From contig NC_066855.1 of NCBI RefSeq assembly GCF_001640805.2, forward strand, positions 724,621 through 788,620: 64,000 bases of DNA, read 5' to 3'. The stretch is from Lates calcarifer (taxonomy: Eukaryota > Chordata > Actinopteri > Centropomidae). How positions within the stretch are numbered: position 1 is the stretch's first letter; each line of letters opens with the position of its first letter. The translations under genes were made by a program, and so were the position numbers. The notes under the pieces are model-generated. The model was not told the DNA's origin, ran no database searches, and was given only the letters and a program-made list of their open reading frames with translations. Shown one piece after another: positions 25,145 to 40,100 of this stretch.

Positions 25145-27899
25145 GAACGATGTTTATACTGGTCGGATAAGATGGTCTGAGGATATGGAAGATTTACTTG
25201 TAGACTGGTGGCAGCAGTTTGAATGTTTGTACAACGTGTCGTCGGATACTTATCACAACAAAGCCGAGAAGGAGAGGTGCTGGGAGGAGATAGCGACGGC
25301 TCTGGATCTGCCCGGTGCGTGATGAGCGGACTGTACTTTACTGTGTGTTTGTGTGTGTGCTGGGAGAGAACACGGGAGAATAAATAATACATTATAGTTG
25401 TGACATGATGTCAGAGATCAGTTTCTGACAGCAGCGTTGTTTTCTTTGCTTGCAGTGGAGGAGGTGAAGGTGAGGGCGACCACTCTCAGGACTCAGTACT
25501 CCAGACTCCTGAAGCCGCTGCGCAGTGGGAGGAAGAGTAAAGCCATGACACCGAGGCAGAAGAGGATCCTGATGTCCCTGAGGTTCCTCAGAAAACACGT
25601 CGTCCCCCGCTCCACTGAAAGCGCCGTGAGTTATAGTAGTTCAACAAGAGATTTATTAGATTAACAAAGTGAGGAAAAGTTTACACTTTCTTCCAGACAC
25701 TGATAGAAGACAGAAATCCTGGGTTTTTATATATCATGCAATGAACTATCACATCAAGAACACTTAAAAGCTGTGTGACAGATGCTCAGACATGTAACAG
25801 ATCTGAGACCATACTCACAGAACAGATTAAAGATAACTGTAGCTTATAGTTTGGAAAAATGAAGTTGAAGAACTGAACGTGGTCAGTCTGTGAGCTTGTT
25901 AGGCAACCAGCAAAGACTCCAGGAAACCACTATGCCTGTCCAAGAAGTAGTCTGGCACATAACCTCTCTAAGATCTCCAACTTACCATTTTTACACCTAG
26001 GATTTTGTATGCATGGCTATGTTTCTCTGATTCCCCTTGTTTTCAGTGTTGGTGCTGAGTAAATGGTCTTCAGGCTGTAGCTTCATATTTACCAAACAAA
26101 CATCTGGGGATAATCAATCATCTCATCTGAATCTCCACAAGAAAGCAGATAGGCACATTATGAGAATGTTAACTGAGTTTGTAGATGCTGAACAACACTA
26201 ATCTGTGGTTTTGGAAAAAGGCTAACTTCCCACCTGTCTGATCACTATTATTATTTATTTTAATCTAATAAACCCACTATGAAACCTAACACACACATTA
26301 TCTGTTTTACAGCTTGACCAGTCAGAGCAGAACAGTGATGACGGCGACCCAGAGAGCACAGCTCTCTCCCTGGACCTTGACTCTGGCAGGTCACACTCAC
26401 CTGCTGAGAGTGCTGCTAATGCTCGGACCACCTGGACTGTGGAAAAAGAAGACAGGTTTTTAGAACTGTGGCAGCAACACGAATGTTTGTACAACTTGTC
26501 TGCTGACAAGTTTTACGACAAGATGGAGAGGGAAAAGAAATGGGCTGAAATCGCTGCCCTTTTGGAGCTTCCAGGTGAGAAGGTGTCTTGGAGTTATGCT
26601 TTAAAGACCCAGATGCAGGTGTTTGTACTGACAGTATGATTTCAGGTTTAATGAATGTTTTCTCTCCCTGTGGAGAAACTCAGTCTGTCTGTAAATGACT
26701 TGTACGACAGGTCTGGACCACTTACTGTCATACCACACATTCTTTTAAATCACTCGTACATGCCGCTTCAATCTGATCATATGACTTCTCGTATGAGGCC
26801 CATTGTATTTCCTCCTCTGTAGACTGTGAGGTAGTACACATTCATGCCAGTGTTTTCACACTTTAGAGGCGGCTGTAACACACCAAGATATGCCGCAATG
26901 AGCCAACAAAGACAGGGAATAAGATGACTGCTGTAAACATGGATGTAGACTGTGTTTTCAAGGTTTCAAAGTATTCATAAAATTAGCTTTCAAAATGTTT
27001 TATGTAGATAGAAATACATTCCACACATTTGTTAGACTTCAAGGATACACAGTGTGTTTAGGTGAGTAACACAAGAACGCCACACAGGGCACCTTTAAAT
27101 CTATTGTTGGTGCAGATTACTGCAGCTGAAATGTGGAGGTGGATGTTTTGTGTCCTCATTTTTGTGGCTTGCAGTTGAGGATGTAAAGACGAGGGCCTGC
27201 ACACTACGGACTCAGTATTCCAGACTGGTGAAACCACAGGGTTCTGGGAGGAAAAAAAAGCCCTTGACCCTGAGACAGAAGAGGATCCTGAGGTCCTGTG
27301 AATTCCTCAAAAAACACATCAGCCATCGCTCCACTGAAAGCAACGTGGGTGTTACCTTTAAAATAGCCTGTGATAAGTGGTTTACATTTGACCAAATCTG
27401 ATGTCTAATGTATTCATAATCTGTGTTACAGCTCAAAGAGTCAATAAAAGATGAGCCGAGGACACAGGAGGACAGCAGTGACAGCGAGCCTGAGAATACA
27501 GCTCTGTCCCAGGACCTTGACGGTGGGGCGTCACCTTCACCCACTGAGAGCTCCTCCGTTTCACCTCCTCCTCCTCAGCTTGCCAGAAAACATTCCAAAA
27601 ACCAAAACAGCAATGACATGGACACGCAGAAAATTGCTCTGCTGCAGCACATGATAGATGTTATTCAGGAGACAAGCAGGGAGCCACAGAGAGACTGTGA
27701 GGACTCGTTTGGTGTCACTGTCGCAATGGAACTGAAGAGGATACGAAACCCCACGCTGAGGAATAGAGTCAAAAGACAAATAATGACTATACTGTATGAT
27801 GCTCTTGACTCTGAGCAGGCGACAGATCCAGTATTGTACCAGTCCTCGCACAGTTTCCCAAGGGACGATGCCCACTCCATAACTGTGGTCATACCTTAA
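25137..27899 (+). CDS. Protein with two MADF domains and a BESS-like motif (415 residues)
   Basis: Exons 25137-25314, 25456-25625, 26313-26574, 27175-27344 and 27432-27899 join in phase with GT-AG borders and no frameshift. Residues about 12-105 form a first MADF (Myb/SANT-like) domain: WSEDMEDLLVDWWQQFECLY, then CWEEIATALDLP, then LRTQYSRLLKP. Residues about 154-250 form a second, with WTVEKEDRFLELWQQHECLY and LRTQYSRLVKP. Residues about 351-388 (SFGVTVAMELKRIRNP and KRQIMTILYDA) resemble the BESS motif that often accompanies MADF. Family knowledge: MADF domains bind DNA and BESS mediates protein contacts, so a nuclear DNA-binding regulator, possibly derived from a Harbinger-type transposon Myb-like protein, is likely. 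Exons 2 and 4 are both 170 bases, and an acidic linker (TALSLDLDSG / TALSQDLDGG) is repeated after each. The start fits a YY1-like ACATGGCGGC overlapping the ATG. I do not know a gene name. Confidence 0.82.
26060..26200 (-). repeat. Degenerate perciform-type interspersed repeat, copy 3
   Basis: On the minus strand: CTTTCTTGTGGAGATTCAGATGAGATGAT then GGTAAATATGAAGCTACAGCC, the central part of the same family. It lies in intron 2 of the MADF gene. Confidence 0.5.
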
Positions 27900-28264
27900 C
27901 ATCTCACCTGTATGAGACAGAAGGACGTGAAATTAAGCAACATACATGTATGTTTAATCGTCTCGTTGTCTTAAAGTCCTAAATCATTTTGTTACGTTTT
28001 CCACTACCTTTTGTTTATATTGAAATATATACAGTAACAACACTGTGTGGCATTTACCTTCACAGCAGCTGACTGATATTTGAGCATCAGCACTGCAAGG
28101 AGGTGTAGAGTCAGCAGGTGTGGTGGTGCTGCTGTGATCAAACTGTGTATCTGTGTGGATATAAGTGTGGATAACACATCTAGCTTTCAGTTGGAGAGCT
28201 GCTGCTAACAGCTAGTGATAGCTAGCAGGTGTTGGATAGTGAGCTTTGCTGGTGCTGGTTGGTG

Positions 28265-28330
28265 GACATTTGAACTTTTGTTTCCCTCTAATCCCAGTCT
28301 TTATGCTAGGCTAAGATAAAACAGTCGATT
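28265..28330 (-). repeat. Fragment of the same interspersed repeat, copy 4
   Basis: Minus strand CTTAGCCTAGCATAAAGACTGG followed by GAGGGAAAC matches the later part of the family. Confidence 0.5.
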
Positions 28331-28407
28331 TGTTGGGCCAGTTTCCACGAGGAAGAAGAATGCGTGGATTAAAACTCTCTTAATTTTTAATCTCTAATTT
28401 TGCTGCC

Positions 28408-28413
28408 TTTATT
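28408..28413 (-). other. Candidate polyadenylation signal of gene A
   Basis: AATAAA on the minus strand, about 255 bases past the stop codon. Confidence 0.4.
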
Positions 28414-28665
28414 TTTGATACTTCTTAAAACTGCCCGTGATGACTCTGACTACTACTGAGCTTCTCTTTTCAAACACTAGTAATTAAGTGACAGTAATGC
28501 ATTGGTGCCTCTTGAATGTGTTTAACATCCCATAAACATCAAACAATATTGATAAGACTAAATTGACAGCTTATTTTCAAAGTTCTTTTTTCACTCGTGA
28601 TAGATTTGTGATACTTACCAAAGAAAACCGAAAAAACAGACAAATAAAATCAAAGTGCATAAAAT

Positions 28666-31600
28666 TTAATGACATTTCTTTACATGAGCTTTCACAAGTT
28701 CCGGTCGACTGAAGGCTGTTTCACAGACAGAACATTTATAGGGTTTCTCTCCTGTATGGGTCATCTGGTGTCTCTTCAAAATCCCTGCGCTTTTGAAACA
28801 TTTGGCACAAGTTGGACATTTATAGGGCTTTTCCCCCGTATGCATCCTCATATGTGCAGTGAGGTAATAAGACTGAACAAAGCCCTTGCCACATTGCTGA
28901 CATGTGAAAGGCCTTTCTCCGGTGTGATAGCGAGTGTGTATTTTCAGCTCTGAAGCTGACCTGAAACTCTTGCTGCACTCACTGCATGAGTACGGCCTTT
29001 CCTCTGTGTGGGTCAGATCGTGTCTTGTCAGCGAGCTCACACTTCGGAACAGGTTACCACAGTGGGAGCATGGGTAGCGCACGCCTGTGTGGAGTTTTGC
29101 CACGTGGAGGTCCTAAGCTTCTTTTAAGAGCGTAAGCCTTTCCGCAGTGCTCGCAGCAGAAGCGTTTTTCCTCTGCGCTGCTGTGGCAACACAGCCTGTG
29201 GATTCTCAGGGCAGCGTTGGACTTGCAGCCTTTCCCGCAATCCCAGCAGAGGAATGGAGCCTCTTTAGTATGAGTCCGATCATGTAGCGTCAGAGCAGAT
29301 GCGTAAACTGAATGCTTTCGGACACTTGGGACACTTGAAGGGAAGATTCCCTGTGTGGAACCTCTCGTGCCTGATCAGACCTCGGAGATCAGTATAAGTT
29401 CGTTCACACATAGAGCATGGAAAAGGTCCTCTGAAATCATGCACTTCAACGTAATGCTGGTTAAGGTCTATGAAGCCTTTGAAAATCTCACCACACTTGG
29501 TACAAGGACGAGGTTTGTGTCTCAGATTATGGGTTTCAAGTCTTGCTGTATCTGGGAATGACCTGTTGCATTCCACACAGTGCAGTGACGGTTCAGCAGG
29601 TTTGTCTTTATTTGTCTTTTTGGACTTGAAACCCTTGGAGTTCTTGCCCCTGTGACTGACCTGATGAGGTCTGTGGCTCTGCTCCTTTACATCCCCTGAC
29701 TGGACTTTGGCACTGAATGTTTCGCTTGTGGCATTTTGTACTCCCTCACCAGAGGGAGACTCCTCTTCTTTCTGATTTACCAGACATTCCTTTTCAATCC
29801 TACCGTCTGTAGGTTGACTTCCAACTTGGCCACAAACTTCCCCCTGCTTTGGGTCTTGACTGTTTTTATCTGAGAGGTTCTGAGGCTTTGGCGCAGTGAT
29901 TCGGCACACATTCAACTCATGTCTCTTCAGGTCAAACGGGAACTGAAATAGTTTCTTACACTGCAAACACTGGAAAGGTCGCTCCCCCGTATGAGTTCTC
30001 TGATGCCGTCTCATATCTGACGCACGACTGTAAGTCTTACCACATGTGGGACAAGTCTTGCTGGTTGACAGAACCTGTGGGCTCTTTTTGGTCAGCTCAT
30101 TTTTGGATGCTGCTGAAATGTTTTTCATCTTTAGACTTTGGCACTGGTTGACTGCTCTTGGGGGTTCGATCACAACAGGTGCATACAGCACAGGTGATAG
30201 AATCACATTAGATATATCGTCATCAGTTACTGTGCTGGTATTGACCTCCTCGCTCTCTTCTTTTGTGCAACTGTTGGTCTCACTGGGGCTCAAGACTTTG
30301 TAAATACTGTGATCTGTGGTTCTGACTAATACCTGAACATGCTCGTCCTCTCTAACATCCATCACCGAGTCTCCAACAGAGGGCTTGTTCTCTGTGCTAA
30401 CAGATTCCTCTGCAAGAATTTCAACATTATAACCAACACAAGTGTCTAAACCCATCTTATCCCCCTCCAAAGACTCAACACTGTATGAAATCTCATCGTC
30501 TAGTCTTTGATCCCTGTTGAATACAGACTGATTCTTCACACTGCTGGTTTCAGTCGCTCTCATTTTCGGTTCGTCACTCTCCGTCTTTGCATTTCCTACG
30601 TGTTTTCTCAACGTGACAGTCTCTCCTGTTAGTTCCTTATTGAATGCATCCATGTAATCACTTAAGACATTTGCATCTAATACTCTCTCCTCTTCTTCTG
30701 TTAGAGCTGTTGACATAGGTGGCAGACAGAGAGCTGAACAAATGTTGGCACCAACTGTTGGATTATCTGAAAAATTGAAACAGATGGTGACTGGTATATA
30801 ATACTGTTGCAATGAATGCAAATTTCCATCCAGACTGTACTGCATTCTTACCATTCTCATTTAGTTGACTGAGACCTTTTTGATATTCCAGAAGACATTT
30901 AAGTTCCTGAGATGGACAGAAAGACTCCATACATTCTGACAGCACTGAAGGCACGTCGCTGATCATCCAGGCAACCTGCTCAAGAGAAAGGTACATCAAC
31001 GAAACTCTTAAACATTCTGGGAAAAGGTTTACTTCTTCTCTTTCAGAGAGGGAGATGAGAAGCTCCAATGAATAACTCCCCCTAAAACAACAGTGTCATT
31101 TACCTGTTTAAGATCTGGTACACTAAGCAGCTTGTCAAGCTGCAGGAGGAGTATCTCCACGAGCATCTGTATATCGTCACAATACCTGGCTCCAAATCTC
31201 ACTGGGAAAACATCCTGAAATTGAACAAGCGACATGAAGGACACTGTTCAACAGTTACCATCAGAAATGATCATGAAAACACAAATCCTGAAACACTGAC
31301 CCGGAAGAAGTGCTGCCTCTCCTCGTGGTCTTCAATAAGGGTGTGAATAAGACCAGGGAGGTTTGATGCAGAAGATCCATCGTCTTTATCGCTTATCTGG
31401 GATGTGATATAACAGCTGTTAGCTCTAGTTTCCATGTAATGACTGTTACCATACAGAGGATGAAATACACAGGAATGTACCTCTGTGTTCCATAGTGAAG
31501 TGATTATATCCAGGTGTGGCTGAATGGTCGGTCTATCGTCTGCTCTGTGCGACACAGCTCCAGGATCAACTAAAACCAAGAAAAAATACAAGTTGTAAAG

Positions 31601-32657
31601 CTTCAGTCTTACATAAAATACTGAGTAAATGTTGCAAGGAGTAACTCAATGGCTCAATATTTAATATTCCTTCCTCATATAATACCTGGGCCCGAAGGCC
31701 AAGGCTCAGCAAACACCTCTGTCTGCGATTAAGCAGCTCTGGGACAGTTTCAGTGATGGCTGTAACGAAGTCATCCAGCAGCCCATAATCAGCCACAGCT
31801 CTCTGCTGCACAGTTTCCCAGACCGCTGCAGAGAGCAGCCGAAGAGGCGGGACCAGGAGGCGGAGACAGGACAGGGGCAGAGGAGGGTCTAGATAATGAC
31901 AGAGCAGTGATCTGAGTTGTTTAACAATTAAAGATGCCGGTAATAGAGAAGATAATCATTTGTTGATACAGGAAAAATGAGCCATGACAAATAGACAAGC
32001 AGGAGAATAGACCAGCCGCTCTCTAATGTTATGCAAATACGATTTAAAAGGTTGATGTCCCATTTGTAGAGCATAATTTACTCAAGCATTTCGTCTGTTA
32101 AATTCGGCAGATATTATATTCCCATAGCACTTTATATTAATTAGATAGAAATTGCGTTATACTGCTCGTTGCAGCCCTCAGCAAAGTATTCGCAACTTTT
32201 TATTGTAACAAGTGATTTTCATCGCATGGTAACCAAGCCGAATTCCATAATCAAATCAGACAGACCTTGCGTATTATTTCAGGAGCCATATATCGACGTC
32301 TATAAGGAACTACGCCTTAATTTGATGAATTATGAACGGAGTTCGGTGTGTCAATCGGTTAATTGATGGACGCAGGGTAACGTAACCGTTTGACTGTCCA
32401 GTCTAAACAAAGCAAACAGCCGTATTCAACACACGTACTTAGCCTGAGGACACATATGGAGCAAAGATACTTTCGGGTGTTCAGTCTTTTGTTGAATATG
32501 TGACAGTACGGAGAGAAAACGACAAACATTACAAACGCAACGTAAATTCATCAGGATATTTTAGATGTTATGGAACGAGGCCACGGCGATTAAAAGCGAA
32601 ACGAATTATTTCAGGCGGAACATGACTGGTACCTTTCTTCTCAGAGATATGATGCAT
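28666..32657 (-). CDS. Zinc-finger gene A: TIN2-N-like domain plus 13 C2H2 fingers, three frameshifts
   Basis: Minus-strand exons: 32657-32633 (ATG), 31888-31686, 31569-31481, 31396-31301, 31214-31104, 30975-30852 and 30766-28666. The first six encode a domain with [40 protein letters not shown] and LILELC, resembling the TRFH-like N-terminus of TIN2 (TINF2_N). An acidic linker and about 13 C2H2 fingers follow in the last exon. Family knowledge suggests a nuclear DNA-binding protein; a link to telomere proteins is only inference. Finger 2 is C2HC (ends HELNVC). Three indels break the frame. One is in the third exon near 31524-31531, where a base seems missing and the exon is 89 bases against 102 in genes B and C. 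One extra base lies near 29303 inside finger 6 and one near 29112-29113 inside finger 8. Dropping both extra bases leaves the last exon exactly in phase. It could be decaying, but neighbours show the same kind of error, so assembly artefact is more likely. Confidence 0.78.
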
Positions 32658-33135
32658 ATTTCGGCTTCACCACAGCCACGACTTCTTCTTTAAAACACTC
32701 AGAACAGAAATAAATGCTGAGTTTGCGGTTGGAATCGAACAGCGGGGAGGTATTTCTCTTGTTTCCCGGGGGACACATTTAGCGGTAACTCAGGAAGTGC
32801 GGAATATGCGGATCTGAGTTTCTGTTGATATAATGGGCAGATTCCACACAGGTGAAAGACTGTCTGGATCCTTGTAACAAATAATCAGACAATGGATTCA
32901 AGGGACTAAGATGGCGAGTAAATAGCGGCTGGTTTTCTTAAATCCACCGCACCCTCAGGTTTGTTTGTTTGTTGTCTTGGAACTGGAGACATGTCCCGGC
33001 GTGTCACTTTACAATTGGCTGCCATTACCTCCTTTATCATCTAATATTAACCACATCTCTCTGGCCAGTCTGTTCGCCTCCTCACGACTGCAGCCGCTGC
33101 CTGTCAGCCTTTTCTGCTCAGAGTTGTTGTCCATT
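32658..33135. promoter_or_regulatory. Putative bidirectional promoter, gene A and mettl9
   Basis: The start codons of gene A (minus) and mettl9 (plus) face away from each other with 478 bases between them. A YY1-like AAGATGGCG lies at about 32908. No TATA box stands out. The arrangement suggests a shared promoter. Confidence 0.5.
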
Positions 33136-35481
<2,346 letters not shown>

Positions 35482-36435
35482 ATCCCACGCTGTGGGGCTG
35501 AAGCCCTGAACTGCAATTTTCATCAGCTTCATTCAGAAAACACAGTATTTCTGACTTGTTTAGAAACAGTGAGTCAGGTGTGAAGCTCAGGTACTGTAGC
35601 TCCCACATTTACCAGCCATCTTGTGTGACAGTGATACCTTTTGAGCAAAAAATAAGTGAATGGCAGTTTGCCTCTATTGAAATGCCATTGAAGATCACAT
35701 CTTCTAAAACATATCATTATGTTATAGCTGTTTGTTCTATGAAGTCTGTTGTTTGTGAGAAGTGTTTACTGTCACTGTGTCATCATTCTCTAAGAATCAT
35801 AGTTGAATCATGTTAAATTTGTACTTTGATTATTTCTGTGTCTAAAGCAAAGGACCAGTGTAAGCACACACTTGAAGAACAAATCTGAATCAGACTCCTT
35901 GTGTTTAAATATTACTTTTTTTTTACTTGCTATTAGTGAAAACAAAGGTGAAATGAGGCCTTCTTAAAGTGAGCCTGTGTGACTCATGTTAAATAACGGT
36001 TACTGTCGCCACAGGTGACATTAAACACAGTCAGTTGACCTATTGCTGATATGAAAAGTACTCATTAGACCAGCTTTTATGATGAAACAGTGTAATTGTA
36101 GCACAAGTAGAAAAAAAGCCATAAAGTCACAAAACTGACTCAGTAATGTCAGTTACACAGCAGCATCTAGCTAAAGTTTGCTAGCATTAGCTAACATTAG
36201 CCACCTGGTCATACCAGACTGATTAAGGCTGTAGCAGCAAAACCACTGAGTGTACTGAATTGACCATGGGTGTGTTTTATGCTTATGAACTTTTTATTTC
36301 TAAGAGAAAGACAGTGTTAATTCTTTCAAAAGTTACATGGTCTCGCTTTAAATCAGTGTTGTGCACACCAGACTACTCAAAATGTGCCACAATTAATGCA
36401 CTATTTGTATTGAAAGACTGTCATATGGACTCCAG

Positions 36436-36441
36436 AATAAA
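36436..36441 (+). other. mettl9: Candidate polyadenylation signal of mettl9
   Basis: AATAAA about 950 bases past the stop codon, before the kdelr2 promoter. It implies a 3' UTR of about 1 kb. Confidence 0.4.
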
Positions 36442-36946
36442 AACTATCAATTATTTTCTGTATTTCTGTTTTTGGCTCATGTCACTGATTGAATGTGATG
36501 TGTCGTCACTTTCATCCACTTCACTTTTTCACAGGGAGAGAAAGTTTTTCTTAGACCTTTGACTTACTGATGTGATGTGGAGCTCAGCCCACCTGGAAAC
36601 TGTCAAAACACAATGATGTGTACTGTGTGAGTTTTTGCTCACACAGTACACTTCGCTACACTTCTGTAATGAAAAAAATAACTTATATTTATTTTAGTTT
36701 AAGTTAAACTGCGTGGAATATTTTCCCCACATAGCTGAGTATTTACTAGTACTATTTACTGGTGCATTTCCTTGTACATGGCAGCCAACTGAGACCTGAA
36801 AAATGAAACTCGGATTTACTATTTTACCCACGGAGCTTGGAGGTTGCATTCGTATAGCATAAATTATGCAAATGAGGCAGCTCTCTCTTCTGATTGGCTG
36901 AGCGCACCAGCGTTTGCTCGTCTTGCATTGGATGCCGCTGTCTTGG

Positions 36947-36966
36947 CCACGTCCCCGAGCCACGTC
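36947..36966 (+). promoter_or_regulatory. kdelr2: Two CCACGTC motifs in the kdelr2 promoter
   Basis: CCACGTC occurs at 36947-36953 and again at 36960-36966, 13 bases apart, about 170 bases before the ATG. Inverted CCAAT boxes (ATTGG) lie at about 36893 and 36927. CCACG is the core bound by ATF6/XBP1 in unfolded-protein-response elements, fitting an ER-retrieval receptor gene. The exact ERSE spacing (CCAAT, 9 bases, CCACG) was not found. Confidence 0.45.
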
Positions 36967-37133
36967 GCGCTTTACTCGCCATTTTCCTCATCTTCTGAAG
37001 CCAGAATCGGTCTGTTCTGGTGTCACAGTGTCATTCAGCGCTGTCAGGTCTTCAACTAACTGCAGCCGGAGACGAACTGAAGCTCCCTACAGAGTCTTTT
37101 ATCGGTTTGCTTCTGCTGGAGCTACCAACAAAC

Positions 37134-40100
37134 ATGAACATTTTCAGGCTAACCGGCGATCTGTCCCACCTAGCAGCCATCATCATCCTGCTGCTAAAAA
37201 TATGGAAAACCAGGTCTTGTGCCGGTGAGTCGTCACATACCTTTACTAGCTGTTTGCATGACCCCGTGTCTTGCACTTTATATGTCCTGACATGTAAATG
37301 TACAGTTTAACCAGGCGGAAAGCGGCTGTATTGTGCACCTTCCTCTGTTGGAGCTTATTAGCCAGTTGTCGGCTAACGTTAGCTAGCTAGCTACTAACAC
37401 CGGTGTGCCCTGTCATCAAAGATAGACAGTCTTTTCTAAAATTGTCACTGTTGCTGTTACAAACATGACCACATGCGGTTTGAAGCCTGAGAAATGCTCT
37501 CGTCTGGAGGAAGTAGTTGGAGTATCTGGCTAGCAACAGCTGGTTAGCTAGTTAGCCCCTGACAGTGCGGCGGGCCCCGCACCAGCGTTAGGGGCGAGGG
37601 GACCGGAGGGCCACCGCATTTATGATTTTACCTAAACACGCTGGGCCTCGTCATTTTCAGCTGTTGGTGTGGAGGGGGTGTGGGGGGGTGGGGGTTAGTT
37701 CCACGTTGTGCCCCCCTGTGATTCCTGCACGTTACGTTAGCCCATTGTGACCTCTCTGACGTGGCAGCAGAGCACTCATCAGTTGACAGTTGCTGAGACA
37801 GGGGTCGGTGGTTTTTGTATTTACCCAGCCACAGCTGTTCGTTACATGCTGTATTATCCTGATTACACTTTGCTGTGTTTTCATTTTGAGCTTTGCTGCG
37901 CTCTCGTGTTCGCTCAGTGGTCAAAGGTTAAGGCTGTATCACTGCAACAGTCAGTCACCTGGGTTATGTCATTAGCTCTGTTTGCCTGAGATTAAAACAG
38001 ATACCTCTACATGAAAGCCAGTGGTGTTCAGGCTGCAGTGTGTGAACTGTTGTGTGTTTTGACTGTAGGTGTTAATTCTGGATGTTCCTCCTGTTAAAGC
38101 TCTAACACAGATGTATTATAACCAACAGGATTAATAATGTAGTGATTTCCTCCTCGTCTCAGTGGGTGTGACTGTGGAAAACATATTGTCACTTGCCAAC
38201 ACATCAGATAAACAGAGCAGGTGACGATGAAGAACAGTACTTCACTGAGCAGACGCTGACAGCTGCTTATTAGTGGGCTGCAGTGAAACTTTGGAACATC
38301 ACATGCTCCTGAAGATAACTAAATGCCAGTGAAACAGACTGATAAGGAAACAGTTCAGCTTGCAATTTAAACTCTCCAGTTCCTGTATTTCTTAGTTTGT
38401 GTGAACTGTTGGTGGATGAACGAATAAATAAAACATATTCTTCCTCCTGCAAAGACACGTGTCTCTGGTTTACTGAGAGTAACTGTGAGGTATTGTATCA
38501 GGTTGTGATGTTGCTGTTCCATCACATACCAGATAAAATGTTGGCTTAACAAATGAAGGTTAGTCTCAGAAACATTAGCATATATTAAGCCTATTTCTGG
38601 GAAGTCAAAATGTTTCAGTGCCCTCTGCTGTCTCCTTACAGGTATCTCTGGAAAGAGTCAGGTCCTGTTTGCCTTGGTGTTCACCACTCGTTATCTGGAC
38701 CTGCTCACCTCCTTCATCTCTCTCTACAACACCACCATGAAGGTGAAACACTCGTGGTTCCTATTTCTTATATCCTGTAGCATTTTTTCCCAACCGCTAA
38801 ACACACAGTGCCACGGCGTAACTAGTGCACCAACCTGACACACCTGTATTTGCTAAAGGCTAAAGCTGTTCTGCAGCATGCAGCAGATTTTGTCGTGTGT
38901 GTGTTGTCGCTGCTGCTTGAATGTATTCATGTCAGACCTGTGGATGTTCACCTTTTTATGATTTGCTGTCCTTTTTTCTCTCAGGTCATCTACATTGGAT
39001 GTGCATATGCCACTGTGTACCTGATCTACGTTAAGTTCAAGGCGACTTATGATGGGAACCATGACACGTTCAGGGTGGAGTTCCTGGTTGTCCCTGTTGG
39101 TGGCCTGGCTTTCCTGGTTAACCACGACTTCTCTCCCCTGGAGGTCAGAAACTCAGCACAAACACACTCTGACACCATTTTCCTACAGCAGAGATACACA
39201 CGTTTCTAAAGGTGCATTTAACCTTCATTCATATGCGACAGCAGTCACAGGTTAACTCTTCTATAATCTTCACTCTGAACAGATCAAATATGAACAAACT
39301 ACTTTAGTCAGTTAGCTACACATGAATTACATCTGGCAGGTTTAAATACTGAGGTAACTATTTGCAAACTAGTCTCTGGATGATAAATCATTTGAGTTTT
39401 GCAACCAGTTTATTCTGGTTTCCTCACAGGAAACACTTGCATCATAACGACAGTAAATTTGACCTTTCAGATCACTTGTATCACTCTGACCTGATGGCAT
39501 GTTTTTGATGCATTTTTGTATAAATAAAAGAGCTATACGTGGTTAGAAAACCTAGGGTAACTTTCTTTAGTTTGCAGTCTGAGCAGGATTCCTGCACACA
39601 GCCACATTTGGAAAACACCACCAGGAAAACTATGCAAATACATATGAATTCAGTCGAGTCACTGGAGTCGTTTTAGTAACTACATGCCAGTGCTCTCTTG
39701 TCTCAAACACTCTTTGTTTTTCCCAGATCCTGTGGACGTTCTCCATCTACCTGGAGTCTGTGGCCATCCTGCCCCAGCTTTTCATGATCAGCAAGACGGG
39801 TGAGGCCGAGACCATCACCACCCACTACCTGTTCTTCCTGGGACTCTACAGAGCCCTCTACCTCATCAACTGGATATGGAGGTTCTACTTCGAGGGATTC
39901 TTTGACATGATCGCCATCGTCGCTGGAGTGGTGCAGACCATCCTCTACTGTGACTTCTTCTATTTGTATGTAACAAAAGGTGAGAACTGCAGCGTTTTTT
40001 TTAATTTTGTCAGTGAAGATATTGTGTTTTGCTCTGTTAGTTGGTTAGGGTTAAAGTAAATCTTCAGTAGAATCAACTTACATCAGTTTTTACTGTGAAG

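Larger units (their letters stand above)
27900..28665. other. Shared 3' region between the MADF gene and zinc-finger gene A
   Basis: The two genes converge here. A plus-strand AATAAA lies at 28643-28648 and a minus-strand AATAAA at 28413-28408, so if both are used their 3' UTRs overlap by about 235 bases. A fragment of a fish interspersed repeat lies at 28265-28330. No coding frame is recognised. Confidence 0.45.
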
